30,000 bases of DNA. It comes from Paulinella micropora. Lineage: Eukaryota > Cercozoa > Imbricatea > Euglyphida > Paulinellidae. The stretch spans positions 132,501 through 162,500 of the forward strand of contig WBZZ01000486.1 in the NCBI GenBank assembly GCA_019918135.1. Direction: 5' to 3'. The translations under genes were made by a program, and so were the position numbers. This document shows positions 20,034 to 29,743 of this stretch, piece after piece. Within the stretch, counting starts at the first letter, position 1; the number at the start of each line of letters is the position of its first letter. A model generated the notes under the pieces. It was not told the DNA's origin. It did not search any database and was given only the letters and a program-made list of their open reading frames with translations.

Positions 20034-20901
20034 GGAAAGGCGGCGCCCCTAAGCACACAGCAAAGGAAAGAAGGATCAGCTCCAGAAACAAAAAAGGAGG
20101 GGGGGGGGGGAGAGAGGGTCGGAGAATGGGGGAGCAGGATGTAGTCGAGACAAGAAAAACGCAAAGGCGTGTGTGTGTGCGGGGGGGGGGGGCCGGCGGG
20201 GCCCAAGGGACGGTGGGAGAGGGGGGGGGGGGCCGGCGGGGCCCAAGGGACGGTGGGAGAGAGAGAGGGGGGGGCCGGCGGGGCCCTTTGTCCACTTGCG
20301 CAGGTTGTCCACTCTCTCTTGCGCAGGTTGTCCACTTACCACGGCTGTATGAGGCGGTTGCGCGGAAGCCCCCCAGACAGAGCGGGGGGGGGGGGGGCCT
20401 TAGCAGAAGGGATCCTACGACTCTGGGGACAGGCGGGAGAGGCTCACGCGCGAAAGGCGAGGAATCACTGGGGTTTTTTTTCTTCTCTTTTTCGAGAACG
20501 GAGACTGGGCTTTGGAGAGGGACTTGAGGGAGGGGGGGGGGGCCGTGACGACTAATTTGTCCTTCCCCCCTCCGCGCCTCCCTCCCTTCCCCCCCCCCCC
20601 CCCCCGTCCCTCCCCCTTCGTTCTGCACGCGCCATTCAGGCAACAAAAGACGGCAAGGGCGTGGAGTGCGCGCGAAACGGGCCCTCTGGGGGGGGGGGGG
20701 GGGGAGTGATCTCGTGTGCAGAGAGTCCCTCCACGAATTGCCAGAGGAAGGGTAGGAACCTTTTTTTCTTCCCACCCTCAGACACCTCTTTCCGGCCCCC
20801 CCCCCCACCCATACACCCCAGAGCCCCGCCCGATCTACTAGCCCCCACTAGTGATTCAAAAACTTCTTTCTTCTTGAATTTCGCTTTCTTGATATAAAAG
20901 A
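20034..20901. other. G-run-rich divergent intergenic region D/E with tandem repeats
   Basis: No gene is supported here. The region has many long G or C runs (for example 20181-20192, 20221-20232, 20384-20398 and 20694-20704, with C-runs near 20590-20605). It has three copies of a unit of about 40 bp starting in a G-run and continuing GGCCGGCGGGGCCCAAGGGA (20181-20286), and two copies of TTGCGCAGGTTGTCCACT (20297-20333). The right end becomes A/T-rich before gene E. G-runs could form G-quadruplexes; homopolymer lengths may also be sequencing artefacts. Confidence 0.75.
20893..20898 (+). promoter_or_regulatory. TATAAA motif three bases before the gene E start codon
   Basis: GATATAAAAGAATG places a TATA-like box almost on top of the first ATG of gene E (20902). 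A normal TATA box acts 25-30 bp upstream of transcription start, so if functional the ATG at 20902 would not be in the mRNA. It is most likely an A/T-rich leader by chance. Confidence 0.25.
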
Positions 20902-22293
20902 ATGTCCCAGAAAGCTGATCTTTTCCAGGAAAATCTAGAGGTCTACGTCAAGCTGCTAGATTTGATTGAGCAGTCTGGAAACGAATACCAGCATCTGCGC
21001 GGTTTCCTAGGCCATGTCAGAGAGCTGCGGCGTCTGTTGTCCATCAAGGACGTGAATCGTTGCTTACAGATTCTGAAAAACAGGCGAGCGGGCAAAGAGG
21101 CTTGTCGTAGTCCAGGATTTCGAGTTCTTTTCTTCTTGGTTGTTGGCCTTTTGACGGCAGGAACTTACTATGTTGCCCCCACAAGCCAAACCATTTTATT
21201 AGAGGGTAATCAGCCAAATGCCTCTACAAGCTATGAGCAATTTCATCATCAGCCTTTCCAGTACCCTCCTTCTTGGCGTCTGCTAGACCTACGACCTCTC
21301 CATCACTACCAGCACCGTCTGCTGTCCCTATAACCTCTCGATCATCACTACCAGCACCGGCTGCCAACATTACAACCTCTCCATCACTACCGTTGCTTGA
21401 TGATGTCGAATGGGATGAAGTTGATGGTGACGGAATCCTCAGAGCGGTCAATGCAACTATTGACCAATGTGCGAAAGAAGATCCGAGCCAACGTGTTGCT
21501 GCAGATGAACTGCAAGAATTATTAAGGAAAGCAGCAAGCAAAGGGCCCAAGGAGGCAGAGCCAGCCGGCGTGGCTGAAGAGCCAGCTGACGGGGCTGAAG
21601 AGCCAGCCGGCGGGGCTGAAGAGCCAGCCGGCGGGGCTGAAGAAGGCTCGAGTGGGGGGATCGAGGTCGGAAGTTCCAATAGTGCAGACCCGGATGAGGA
21701 AAGTGATCAAGCAGAAAACGACTTTGTGCCAGGTGCTGATTTTCCAAGGAGTACCACTATCCTTTATGTCGCGGCATTAGCTGTGTTTGCGCTCCTGTGC
21801 AAGAAAGCCTCCGACGCGGTAAGAGGACAAAATACGTCTGATGATGCTAAACGCAACAAAGGTACAACAACAAAAAAGACACGCAGAAATGCAGATCAAA
21901 TGTTACTAGACGAAAACAAAAACAATTTAGATCCCAACGCAAGCGGAGCGCATAGTTTCTACGAGCTTCAACCCATACCCGGCACAGACGAAATACAGAA
22001 GAAGCAGAATTCCCTGGGCGTGCCTACCACTGGGCCTGGTTCCCAGGGCAAAGAGACCAGCCACTTTGCACCGGTTGTTCAAGGCGGGGTGACGGATCAA
22101 GACGTACAAGCTGCAGTTCGGCCAGATCTCTGACCAATGCCCTACCGATGTACACTCTAGCAAGATCCTGACCTTGTCAGCGGCCGAGCACTGGGTAGCC
22201 CTGGCAGAGCTCATGATCGGTGTGCCTTATGATTCGCTAAGCAGTACGGCGCGCGACTGGCTATTTCAGCTCTACAAGTCGGCAGATTTCTAA
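20902..22293 (+). CDS. Gene E: two-membrane-segment acidic protein with a 56-nt intron
   Basis: I do not recognise the family. Exon 1 (20902-21205) encodes a helical N-terminus and a hydrophobic segment (FRVLFFLVVGLLTAGTYYV, residues about 74-92). A 56-nt intron (21206-21261, GTAATC...TTTCCAG) exactly joins this to the phase used downstream; without it, exon 1 soon stops. Exon 2 has a Pro/Thr/Ser linker built from three imperfect repeats of about 45 bp (21290-21400), an acidic region with four AEEPAGG-type repeats (21 bp each, about 21567-21640), and a second membrane segment (TTILYVAALAVFALLCKK, about 21755-21810). A Lys/Asn-rich tail follows. That phase ends at the TGA at 22131-22133 (391 codons). 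A different phase then reads a protein-like end (ILTLSAAEHWVALAELMIG) to a TAA at 22291, so a second small intron (for example 22074-22125, 52 nt) or a frameshift is likely. The protein may sit in a membrane. The 3' structure is uncertain. Confidence 0.72.
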
Positions 22294-22516
22294 CATATAA
22301 GATCGCGCCCCGTAGCCCTTCCCGCGCGCAAATCGTCAGTTGTTTTGGGCCGCCGTAGTTCCGGAAACTTATTAATTTACCGCCAAAGTATTTTTGTTTT
22401 TTGGTATTTAATAAAAAAAAACCACTATCGTCTTTTTCCTCCGGTTCCCCACACGTCTGACTAACCCCCCACCGCGCCGTTCCCAACGCAAAATGAAACT
22501 CTGTGGAAGTTTCTTG
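22294..22516. other. Convergent intergenic region E/F
   Basis: A 223-bp A/T-rich gap between the convergent stops of E and F. On the plus strand, an AATAAA in TTTAATAAAAAA near 22407 is a plausible polyadenylation signal for gene E. Nothing else is recognised. Confidence 0.45.
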
Positions 22517-23284
22517 TCACTGTTTCTTGAAAAGACACGCGCATTGTTTCGAGGTCCAGCCAAATAACTTCCTCAGCAAGACTAGCCAGACAAGGCTGAT
22601 TTCTCTCTGGTTAGTATTACTCTGGAAAAACGAACTGCCGGGCGCCAGAAACTGCAAGGACATCTTCTCAGCTTCGATCCAGGCCAGAGGTTTGCTATCC
22701 TTGGTCACTTGCGTTCTTTGAAAGGTCATGCTCAGCCACTCGGATTCGTCGGTCACGATATCCATGTTCTGGGTCTCCTCTTGGAGCTCGTTGGCCTCGC
22801 TGCTTTCTGGCGCGTTGTTGTGGACTACTGCTAACTGCTGGAACAAGTGCAGTTCAAAGCCCTTAGTAAAGGAGTTTGGACATTCTCTGCGCAGTTTGTG
22901 CAGGTAGATGAGGATCTCGTGCAGAGCAAGAAACGTCCCGAAGGCCACGCCCAGTCTTTGCAGCGAAAAGCGTTGTCCCATGGTAATCAGCATAGCCTGC
23001 AACTGGATTGCCTTGTTTTGCTCTTCAAAGGTGTTGGCCGCCATCAGGCTCAGGCTTTCGAACCGGAGCACAGGCCTCGCTTGGGGGGCCAGATCGCGTA
23101 GGCAGGCGGTCAGCAGGTGCGAGCCCTTTGCCAGGTCATGCCCAGACATATCGACGCAAAACGTGGCCTTGCACTCACTGCGCGTGATGATCGAGAGGGA
23201 GCGACCGTCCACGAGTTCGGTCGATACAACTAACCATTCGGCAAAGATGGGGGTATCACTTTTTCCGAAATTTTTCCAAGATTT
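22517..23284 (-). CDS. Gene F: unrecognised protein, start unresolved
   Basis: An open frame runs on the minus strand from just after a TAA at 23287-23285 to the TGA at 22519-22517 (255 codons). The sequence is protein-like throughout: PIFAEWLVVSTELVDG, then Leu-rich helical stretches (LHEILIYLHKLRRECP), then a Glu/Asn-rich linker and a basic, Trp-containing end. No in-frame ATG occurs in the first 45 codons; the first is at 23149, inside what looks like conserved-type sequence, and a GTG lies at 23212. Either the N-terminus is on an unseen upstream exon, or the gene is 5'-truncated. No signal peptide is visible; the C-terminal SLVWLVLLRKLFGW is hydrophobic but too short and charged to be a clear membrane helix. 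It is convergent with gene E. Function unknown. Confidence 0.65.
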   Translation of the reverse strand, partial: KSWKNFGKSDTPIFAEWLVVSTELVDGRSLSIITRSECKATFCVDMSGHDLAKGSHLLTACLRDLAPQARPVLRFESLSLMAANTFEEQNKAIQLQAMLITMGQRFSLQRLGVAFGTFLALHEILIYLHKLRRECPNSFTKGFELHLFQQLAVVHNNAPESSEANELQEETQNMDIVTDESEWLSMTFQRTQVTKDSKPLAWIEAEKMSLQFLAPGSSFFQSNTNQREISLVWLVLLRKLFGWTSKQCACLFKKQ

Positions 23285-23688
23285 TTAGCAACTTTCAGAA
23301 AACTTGTGCAAATGAAGGGAAATTCAGTATTTAGTTGCAGAACATAATAAAATGATATTAAAACATGTTTTTATTAATAGTCAACCACTTAGACTTCACC
23401 TCCGGAGGTGGACAGAAACCGGTCTGACACCTAATTTTTCCACTTTTTTTTCATGCCTGCGACGACAAGACTATGCTGGAAACAAGCGACAAAAATGCAC
23501 AGCTTGGTTTTTTTGCTTTGTTTTATTTGTTTTTAGTATTTTCCTACATTATGAGCTGCTTTTACTTCAAAAAATCCCTGCCGCCGCTGTGATAGGGGAT
23601 TCACGTGGGTAGTGGAAGGGGGAGGGGGGGGGGGTGGTTGTGTGATGTGAAGGTTGCAGTATTTCCTTGATTAGAATGTATTTCAAGG
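23285..23688. other. Intergenic region between gene F and the SET/DUF7869 gene
   Basis: A/T-rich DNA with no supported gene. It contains a perfect 14-bp palindrome CACCTCCGGAGGTG at about 23398-23411, a T-rich stretch with AATAAA on the minus strand near 23520-23526 that could end the SET/DUF7869 transcript, and a G-run (about 23620-23634). Confidence 0.5.
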
Positions 23689-26600
23689 CTACATTAATGG
23701 GTCGTTGTCGTCAGAGCTATCAGAGCTACCGACATCTGCTGGCCACTCACACAATTGGCATTTGTCTCCACCTTCAGCGTTATGGATCTTACAGGAAGGG
23801 CAATCCCACGGATTGGGGCCTGGCTGATTTGCGCCTTGCACCTGACTGTTCCTGCGTTGAGATTGCATCGCCCGCTTGGAATCAGCTGAATTTCGCGCAC
23901 GCTTGCGTCCGCGTTGACCTGCTGCTCGACGCGCGCGGCGACGTCCGCGCTGACGGCTTGGTTGGCGTCCTCGTGGCGGCACAGTTGAGTCTGAGACACC
24001 TACAGTAAATAATAACGAAATGCGACCAGTGTTGCAGATATAGCATACACTAGTACCGTTTTCTTCTTCCTCTGAGCTAGAAGAAGAGTTGTCTGTGCTA
24101 GTAGTAGAAGAAGAGTTCTCAGATAGCGCGGGTTCAGCACCAGCTAGTTTGGCATCCACTTCTTCTTCTAAGTTGCAGCGGCAGATTTGAAAATGGTTCC
24201 ATGCTGAGTCAACAAGCTGCGCCTTTTTAAACTGCTTCCGGTCGGCATCTTGCGTTGCAACACCGTGCATTCTGAGCCAGTCCTTTAGTTCCTTGACTAC
24301 CATTTGGCTGGATGCAAACGCTTGCTTGTCTTGAAACGATGTAAGTAAAATGAAAACTTTGCGCCACGGATGCTCAACATTTCCAAAAGCCAAGTCCTGC
24401 TCCCTCTTTTCTTCCTCAGTAAGCTCCTGTGCACCGCGCCATCGTGGGTGAGCGGGAGCCTTTCCCTCGTTAACAAAATATGTGCGTGGTAAAGAAAGAA
24501 GCTCGTCAGGTGTCAAATGGGTAAGAGCGTTTATCTTTTCTTTACGGTTAGGAGGCAACTCCATCCAATTCATCGGCAGCTCATCAACCAGTCGGAATTC
24601 TGCTTTGTATTTTCCACACTTCATATGAGCAGGGCGTCCGGGCAAACCACCGTCGAAGTAGTCGCCATCAATTTCGATTCTTGTCAGGTTTCCAGCCGCC
24701 AACATCTCCTCCACATGCGCAGTCTCGTCCGGCTCTAGGTACTTGCTCAAAGATCGAATATCCTTTTTCAAACGTGGGTTGACGAAGTATCCCACAGGAA
24801 GCTTGCGAGGCATATCAGCCGCTGCAATACATCCAACGCCCCGGTATTGCAATATATACAACACATGCACGTGAGGTGGGGGGGGGGGGAGGGAAGGGAA
24901 TAATATAATACAATACCGGGGCGCTGAATGAACAGTTTCACTGATGCTCCTTGGGGATTATCCTTCTCTCCATGAAATTCCTCCTGTGCGTCTCCCATTG
25001 TTTTGAAATCCGCAGTCGGTAACTGATCAGGATCCTCGTTCTTGGTGATGCGCCAGGCCAGAGGCCTGTTGTAATTCTTGAAGCTTTTGTTCATACATGG
25101 ACTGAAATACGTCATCCAGTCGTAATTACATGCAAGAACAACCAACACAAAGGTCGATCTTTGTTTTTTGAAAGCAAGGATAAGTTTTAACAAAGCTTGA
25201 GCGATATTGGTTGTGAGGAAGGTGCTCTTCCACCCAATATCCATCACTCTGAATGACTGATCATTCCCGTCATGGCCGTGCCCAGGTGGCTTGCGATGAG
25301 ATTCTACTTGCCAACGGATACCACGGTCGACAACATTAAGCCCGATAAAGCCTAGCATAGCCCACGCAGTGTTATCACCGGCGCCGTCCCACTCCAGGAA
25401 TAACTTCCAAGCTTGCATAGTGCGAGGATGCCAAAGCTCCCAATGCAAAAGTGATGCAAGCATGGTGATATTACTGTTCACGCCATGCTCCACTGCGCCT
25501 TCCAGGTACGTGAAAATAAAGTTAGTATCGGTAGTGTAACAAGTGTTGATACCGACACACAGGCGAAAGACCATTTTCCCTTTAAAGTCTTTAGCAGCAC
25601 GGCGACAAGATGGAATCCGCACAGGCGGCTTCATATCTGCAGATATAACAGTAGCATGGAGATCTTCTTGCGCACCCTTCTTGCGTTGCATGCTCGCTAC
25701 ACGGCACGTTCTGTGAATTTTGTGATGAAGGCGGCTCTGGCGGCGCCAAGTCTGAGCTGCTGTGTCACTCAGGAAACCTCGGGCATGCCGAACCGCAAGC
25801 CTCGTGCAGATGTCGCATTTGGAAAAGTCTCCCGCTGCAGCACAAAGATGTAGTGAGTAATGATGAATGCTATGCTATGCTAACGATTCAAACATCAATC
25901 AATTATATGCATATTACCTCGTACAAACTTGACGTTTGAGAAATCCGCTTTCCAAACTTTGTTGATTGTGTTGTCTGTTGGAGGCTTATCAGGATTCACT
26001 CTCTTAGAAGTTCCGTACCGTAGACACACTTCTTTCCAGTTGTCCCGAACATACTTTTGCACTCCGGCGTCCTCAGCCATTTCTTGTAGCCTCCATACAC
26101 CGTCGCTACATATCTCGGGATGACTGTTTGCGAATTTTTCACATAGCAAAATTGCAACAAGATCTTCTGTTTCGGGAATTGCGGTTGACTTTCTGGCAAA
26201 GACCTTCGTGTTGTTGGCAAGAAGCTTGTGTGCTCGAGATAAAACTGCGTCGCTGATGCCGTGGATGCGCTGCCAAGCTGTTCTGCAGACAGCCTCCGTT
26301 AGGTACATATATTGAAACGAACCAATTTTAGTTTGGAAGGATTCAAGCTGAGCAGCTGTCCACGTGTAAAGCTCACTTAGTGACGATGCTGCGTTCTTCG
26401 CTCGCGTGTGTAGCACATCGCGCGTGTCGATGAATGAGTAACACTTCCACTTTTGACAGCAAACAGACTTCACTTCTCTATCCAGGTCTGCGAAGGTTAT
26501 CCCCAACAACTTCTTGAGCGCTTCCTGTCTCTGTAACTTCACGTTTCCTTTGGTGCGGTGTTTCATTTTGTAGGGGCGAGTGGGATTTTTGCGTGCTCGT

Positions 26601-27997
26601 TGTACAGGAAGTGGTGACAATTTCATCAGGTCACATAACAGCTCATTTGATTCCATCAGCTCGTTGTAGTTGCCCAGAATACTAGATTCCGCACCAACAT
26701 ATTCGTCGTCGACCAGAGGGGGGAGCCTAGTATCGCTAGGATCGGTAGGTTCACGGTAGCACTTCGAATCATTATCCGAATCGCCTTCGTCAACGCTCTA
26801 AACAAACCACAATAGCTACCAACTTTCGCAAGCAAGCAAAAGAGAAAGAGAATTACCAAAGATCCAGTAGGAACAAAAAGTCTCCCACTATTATCTTTGA
26901 ACTTGACCGGACTACTCTGCGGCTCCTCCCTCTGGTCCACGTCAGTATCGATGTCAGAACCAAGTACCTGTAAATAAATCAAATAAGAAGCTACCTAGTG
27001 ATTGATTTTATTTATTTATTACCTTCGTATTACTAGAGCTTGATTTTTCCAGCACAACTGTAACGCTAGAGCTCGCCCTTCGCAGAAGAGTATTCTGACT
27101 TTCTGCAGCTGAAACAGAAGTAACGCTGTTGAGCAACTTCATTTTCTGCTCTGTTGACATAGATAAAGATCTTGACACCGGCTGCGAAGTTGCGCATCCA
27201 TCGGAAGTAACACTACTAACCGTGCTCAAAAGCGCAAGCTTCTCTTCGTGCGTCAATGACACTAACTTCAAAGGAATAGGATGCTCTTGCTCAGGAACAA
27301 TGAAACACACATGGCCAATGTCCGTCTCGTACAAAAATACCGGAATTTTAGCGCGTTGCTTGGCAGCTTCTTTCAGCCAGTGCGGGTATGCATCGCTCGG
27401 TAGCGTAGTGATGCTTAAATCCGGATTCGGCGCATAATTGAGCAAAATCTCTTCATCTTTGCCTATTGCAGTGCTCACCGTGACGATTGGAGTCCCCTTG
27501 CTGATCTGGAAAAGAATGCACGTAACAATCATGTATGTATGATGTATACGCATGTATATATGTAATAATGCATGTGCATTTGCATGTTTTTTTATTTTAT
27601 GTATGGCGACTGTCACATTACTAGTTACGCATGTGAATTGTAGCAATTTTCATATATGATGTACTGGTTATTAATTTACCTTCACGTTAGGTCGGGGAGT
27701 ATCGTCAAGCTTCTCAGGACTCGAGTTGAATCCTTTTGATGAAGAATTTATTAGATGCAAAGCATTTCTGCTTGAAGGGGAAATAAAGTGAATGGGATGC
27801 ATGCCAGTTTGAAGTAAGTTCCCAATTTTCATAGTAAAATGCTCTGATAAAGCAGTACTACGATCAAGATTCAGAGCACGTCCGCCCGCTTCCAGGATCC
27901 CAAGCTCGAAGGAAGGAGGAAGGTATATACTGGCAAAAACTCCGTAACCACCATCGCGGTGGGCCACGTAAATCGGCGCTTTGGCAGCCCTCAGCAT
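23689..27997 (-). CDS. Seven-exon SET-like / DUF7869-like / RanBP2 zinc finger protein
   Basis: Exons on the minus strand: 27997-27680, 27505-27023, 26967-26857, 26797-25918, 25834-24917, 24821-24057 and 23999-23689. All introns (174, 55, 59, 83, 95 and 57 nt) are GT-AG and the joined length divides by three (1261 codons plus TAG). Residues about 5-135 are SET-like: GYGVFA, a HLINSS...PN segment and EEILLNY, matching the GxG, NHSxxPN and ELLxDY signatures of lysine methyltransferases, with Ser for the usual His. Residues about 450-900 resemble the DUF7869 family of transposon-associated proteins: CC-x3-KC, FSKCDIC, an acidic box WDGAGDN (746-752) and GHGHDGNDQ (782-790), likely part of an RNase H-like nuclease core. 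An Arg-rich stretch precedes a RanBP2-type zinc finger at 1223-1245 (W-x-C-x2-C...C-x2-C). The start is the first ATG of the first certain exon; an upstream exon or the ATG at 28027 is possible. I infer a transposase-derived or transposon-encoded chromatin protein. Confidence 0.85.
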
Positions 27998-27999
27998 GC

Positions 28000-28044
28000 C
28001 TAGAGAGAGAGAGAGAGAGGGAGACATTAATGTTTGTGTCTTTG

Positions 28045-28075
<31 letters not shown>

Positions 28076-28157
28076 TTTTCAGCGACAACAGCGACAACAG
28101 CAACAGCAACAGCAGCAACAGCGATAACAGCGACAACAGCAACAGCAACAGCAACAG
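28000..28157. repeat. CT/GA and CAACAG microsatellites
   Basis: (GA)n at 28001-28020, (CT)n at about 28045-28077 and a CAACAG-type repeat at 28081-28157. On the minus strand the (CT)n at 28020-28001 forms the polypyrimidine tract before a TAG acceptor at the first exon of the SET/DUF7869 gene. Long leucine-, threonine- or serine-rich frames here are repeat artefacts. Confidence 0.9.
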
Positions 28158-28401
28158 TAGTTTTGTTAGGTGAGTGCACCAAACATCATGCCCCCCCCCC
28201 CAGCATGAGCACCACCAGCAGAGTAAGGCATGGTTTGTGTGAACAAAATTTTTTCAGGAAGCGAGAGTGGAAGGGGAGCTAGCCCCAGTCATGATGTTGA
28301 TGCTGATATTTAGTTTACTTAATAGGAGCAAGTAGTTTTGTTAGGTGAGTGCACCAAACATCATGCAACCCCCCCCCCCCCCCAGCATGAGCACCACCAG
28401 C
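28157..28401. repeat. Duplicated 64-70-bp unit with a C-run flanked by CATG motifs
   Basis: The same unit, TAGTTTTGTTAGGTGAGTGC followed by ACCAAACATCATGC, a C-run and AGCATGAGCACCACCAGCA, occurs at 28157-28220 and 28332-28401, about 175 bp apart. The C-run is bracketed by CATG on both sides. More C-runs follow at about 28547-28560 and 28728-28740. Confidence 0.8.
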
Positions 28402-28757
28402 ATGGGACACTCCCTTTACCCTCCTGATAACTCGCGCTAGTTGGCTTGAAATAGGTTTAAAAAATGAACTTACATCAAATGCGAATTACGCAATCAAAGT
28501 AACGAAGTAAGTTCATTCTTTAATGCCATGTGCAGCACAGGGCCACCCCCCCCCCCACCCCCGCATTTTCGCACGTCACTGTCTGACTAGGCCATGGCTT
28601 GTGGGAACCAGGAGGAATTGGGAGCTCATATTTGCACTGTAGGTAGCCACAGCATCGATCTTGATGCTGGTGTAATGTTTTTGGAATTCAGATAAATATT
28701 GAAGTTGGGGGAGTGTCCCATGTGTGACCCCCCCCCCCCCACATTTTTTAAGTGTTG
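28402..28757. other. Non-coding stretch with a small inverted repeat
   Basis: No gene is supported. AATGAACTTAC at about 28463-28474 is repeated in reverse complement as GTAAGTTCATT at about 28507-28518, giving a hairpin with an 11-bp stem and a loop of about 33 nt. C-runs lie at about 28547-28560 and 28728-28740. Confidence 0.6.
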
Positions 28758-28910
28758 ACAAAAGTTTGTGCAGAGCTTTCTCCACAGACCATCTTGTACG
28801 TAACAAAAGAAATGGATTCCCGCCTAATCTGGTCTATGTAATAGGCGGGAATGCTGTTACATCTTCTCAAAATACTTTCCTCGTAATACAAACTCTGCAC
28901 AAACTTTTGT
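28758..28910. repeat. 153-bp palindromic element, copy 1
   Basis: It is bounded by perfect 18-bp inverted ends (ACAAAAGTTTGTGCAGAG / CTCTGCACAAACTTTTGT). Inside is a second inverted repeat, ATTCCCGCCTA...TAGGCGGGAAT. It has no coding capacity. MITE-like by structure, though no clear target duplication is seen. Confidence 0.85.
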
Positions 28911-29099
28911 AAAAAATCAAGTCATAGACATAGGTTTATCAAACTGCTCGCTTGTGGCAAATAGATTCAGTTGGGTTGTCAAATATTAGGAATTAATATG
29001 TATGGCTTCAACAAACATTTGACTGTAGCTTATCTTACCGTATCACTTGATTTGTGAGGAGGCAGGGAGGAATTTCAACAATCATGGAGGTTGATGTTG

Positions 29100-29252
29100 A
29101 CAAAAATTTGTGCAGATTTTTCTACACAGACCGTTTAGTACATAAAAAAATAAATGCATTCCCGCCTATCCTGGTCTACGGAATAGGCGGGAACGCTGCT
29201 ACATCTTCTCAAACTATTCTCCTCTCAATACAAACTCTGCACAAATTTTTGT
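29100..29252. repeat. 153-bp palindromic element, copy 2
   Basis: Same length and layout as copy 1, starting 342 bp after it. The ends read ACAAAAATTTGTGCAGA and CTCTGCACAAATTTTTGT: the G-to-A change in the left arm relative to copy 1 is matched by a C-to-T change in the right arm. The flanks (CAAGTCATA, ATAGGTTTATC on the right; ATCATGGAGGTTG on the left) are shared with other copies, so the true repeat unit is longer than 153 bp. Confidence 0.85.
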
Positions 29253-29442
29253 AAAAAAACCAAGTCATAAGCATAGGTTTATCGAACTAGTACAACTCCT
29301 ACTCTGCACAGTTTCCATTAGAGATATAAATGGCATGGGTTTACATTATAGTACTGTATTGCTTTTTACCTTCTCCAGACTGCGGCCACAATAAATGCAG
29401 TAGATAGGCAAGGAATTGCAAGTATCATGGAGGTTGGTGTTG

Positions 29443-29595
29443 ACAAATTTTTGTGCAGATTTTTCTACACAGACCGTTTAGTACATAAAAAAATAAATGC
29501 ATTCCCGCCTATCCTGGTCTATGGAATAGGCGGGAATGCTGTTACATCTTCTCAAACTACTCTCCTCTCAATACAAACTCTGCATAAACTCTTGT
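29443..29595. repeat. 153-bp palindromic element, copy 3
   Basis: Starts 343 bp after copy 2 and has the same length. The interior is almost identical to copy 2 (shared CTACACAGACCGTTTAGTAC), and the inner ATTCCCGCCTA / TAGGCGGGAAT hairpin is intact. The outer ends have diverged from each other, with about five mismatches. Confidence 0.84.
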
Positions 29596-29743
29596 AAACA
29601 ACACCTACCCTTCAGCGTTTTTGAACGTACATTTTTGACCGGATTTTCCAGCTCCCACCGCCCACCTCGTCGACTGAACTTTGGAGGCAACTCATTTCGC
29701 ATTCTGCAAAGTCACAAGATGTTTGAATGTAGGATTATCTCCG

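Noticed and set aside
10530..23284. Specific assignment of the block to herpes-like, mirus-like, nimavirus-like or Polinton-like viruses
   Set aside because: No hallmark protein of any of these groups could be recognised by eye, so no lineage is claimed.
28034..28282. Leu/Ser- and Thr/Ala-rich frames at 27860-28280
   Set aside because: Produced by CT and CAACAG microsatellites.
28758..29595. CRISPR-like array because of three evenly spaced repeats
   Set aside because: The repeats are 153-bp palindromes in eukaryotic DNA with about 190-bp partly related spacers and no cas genes.
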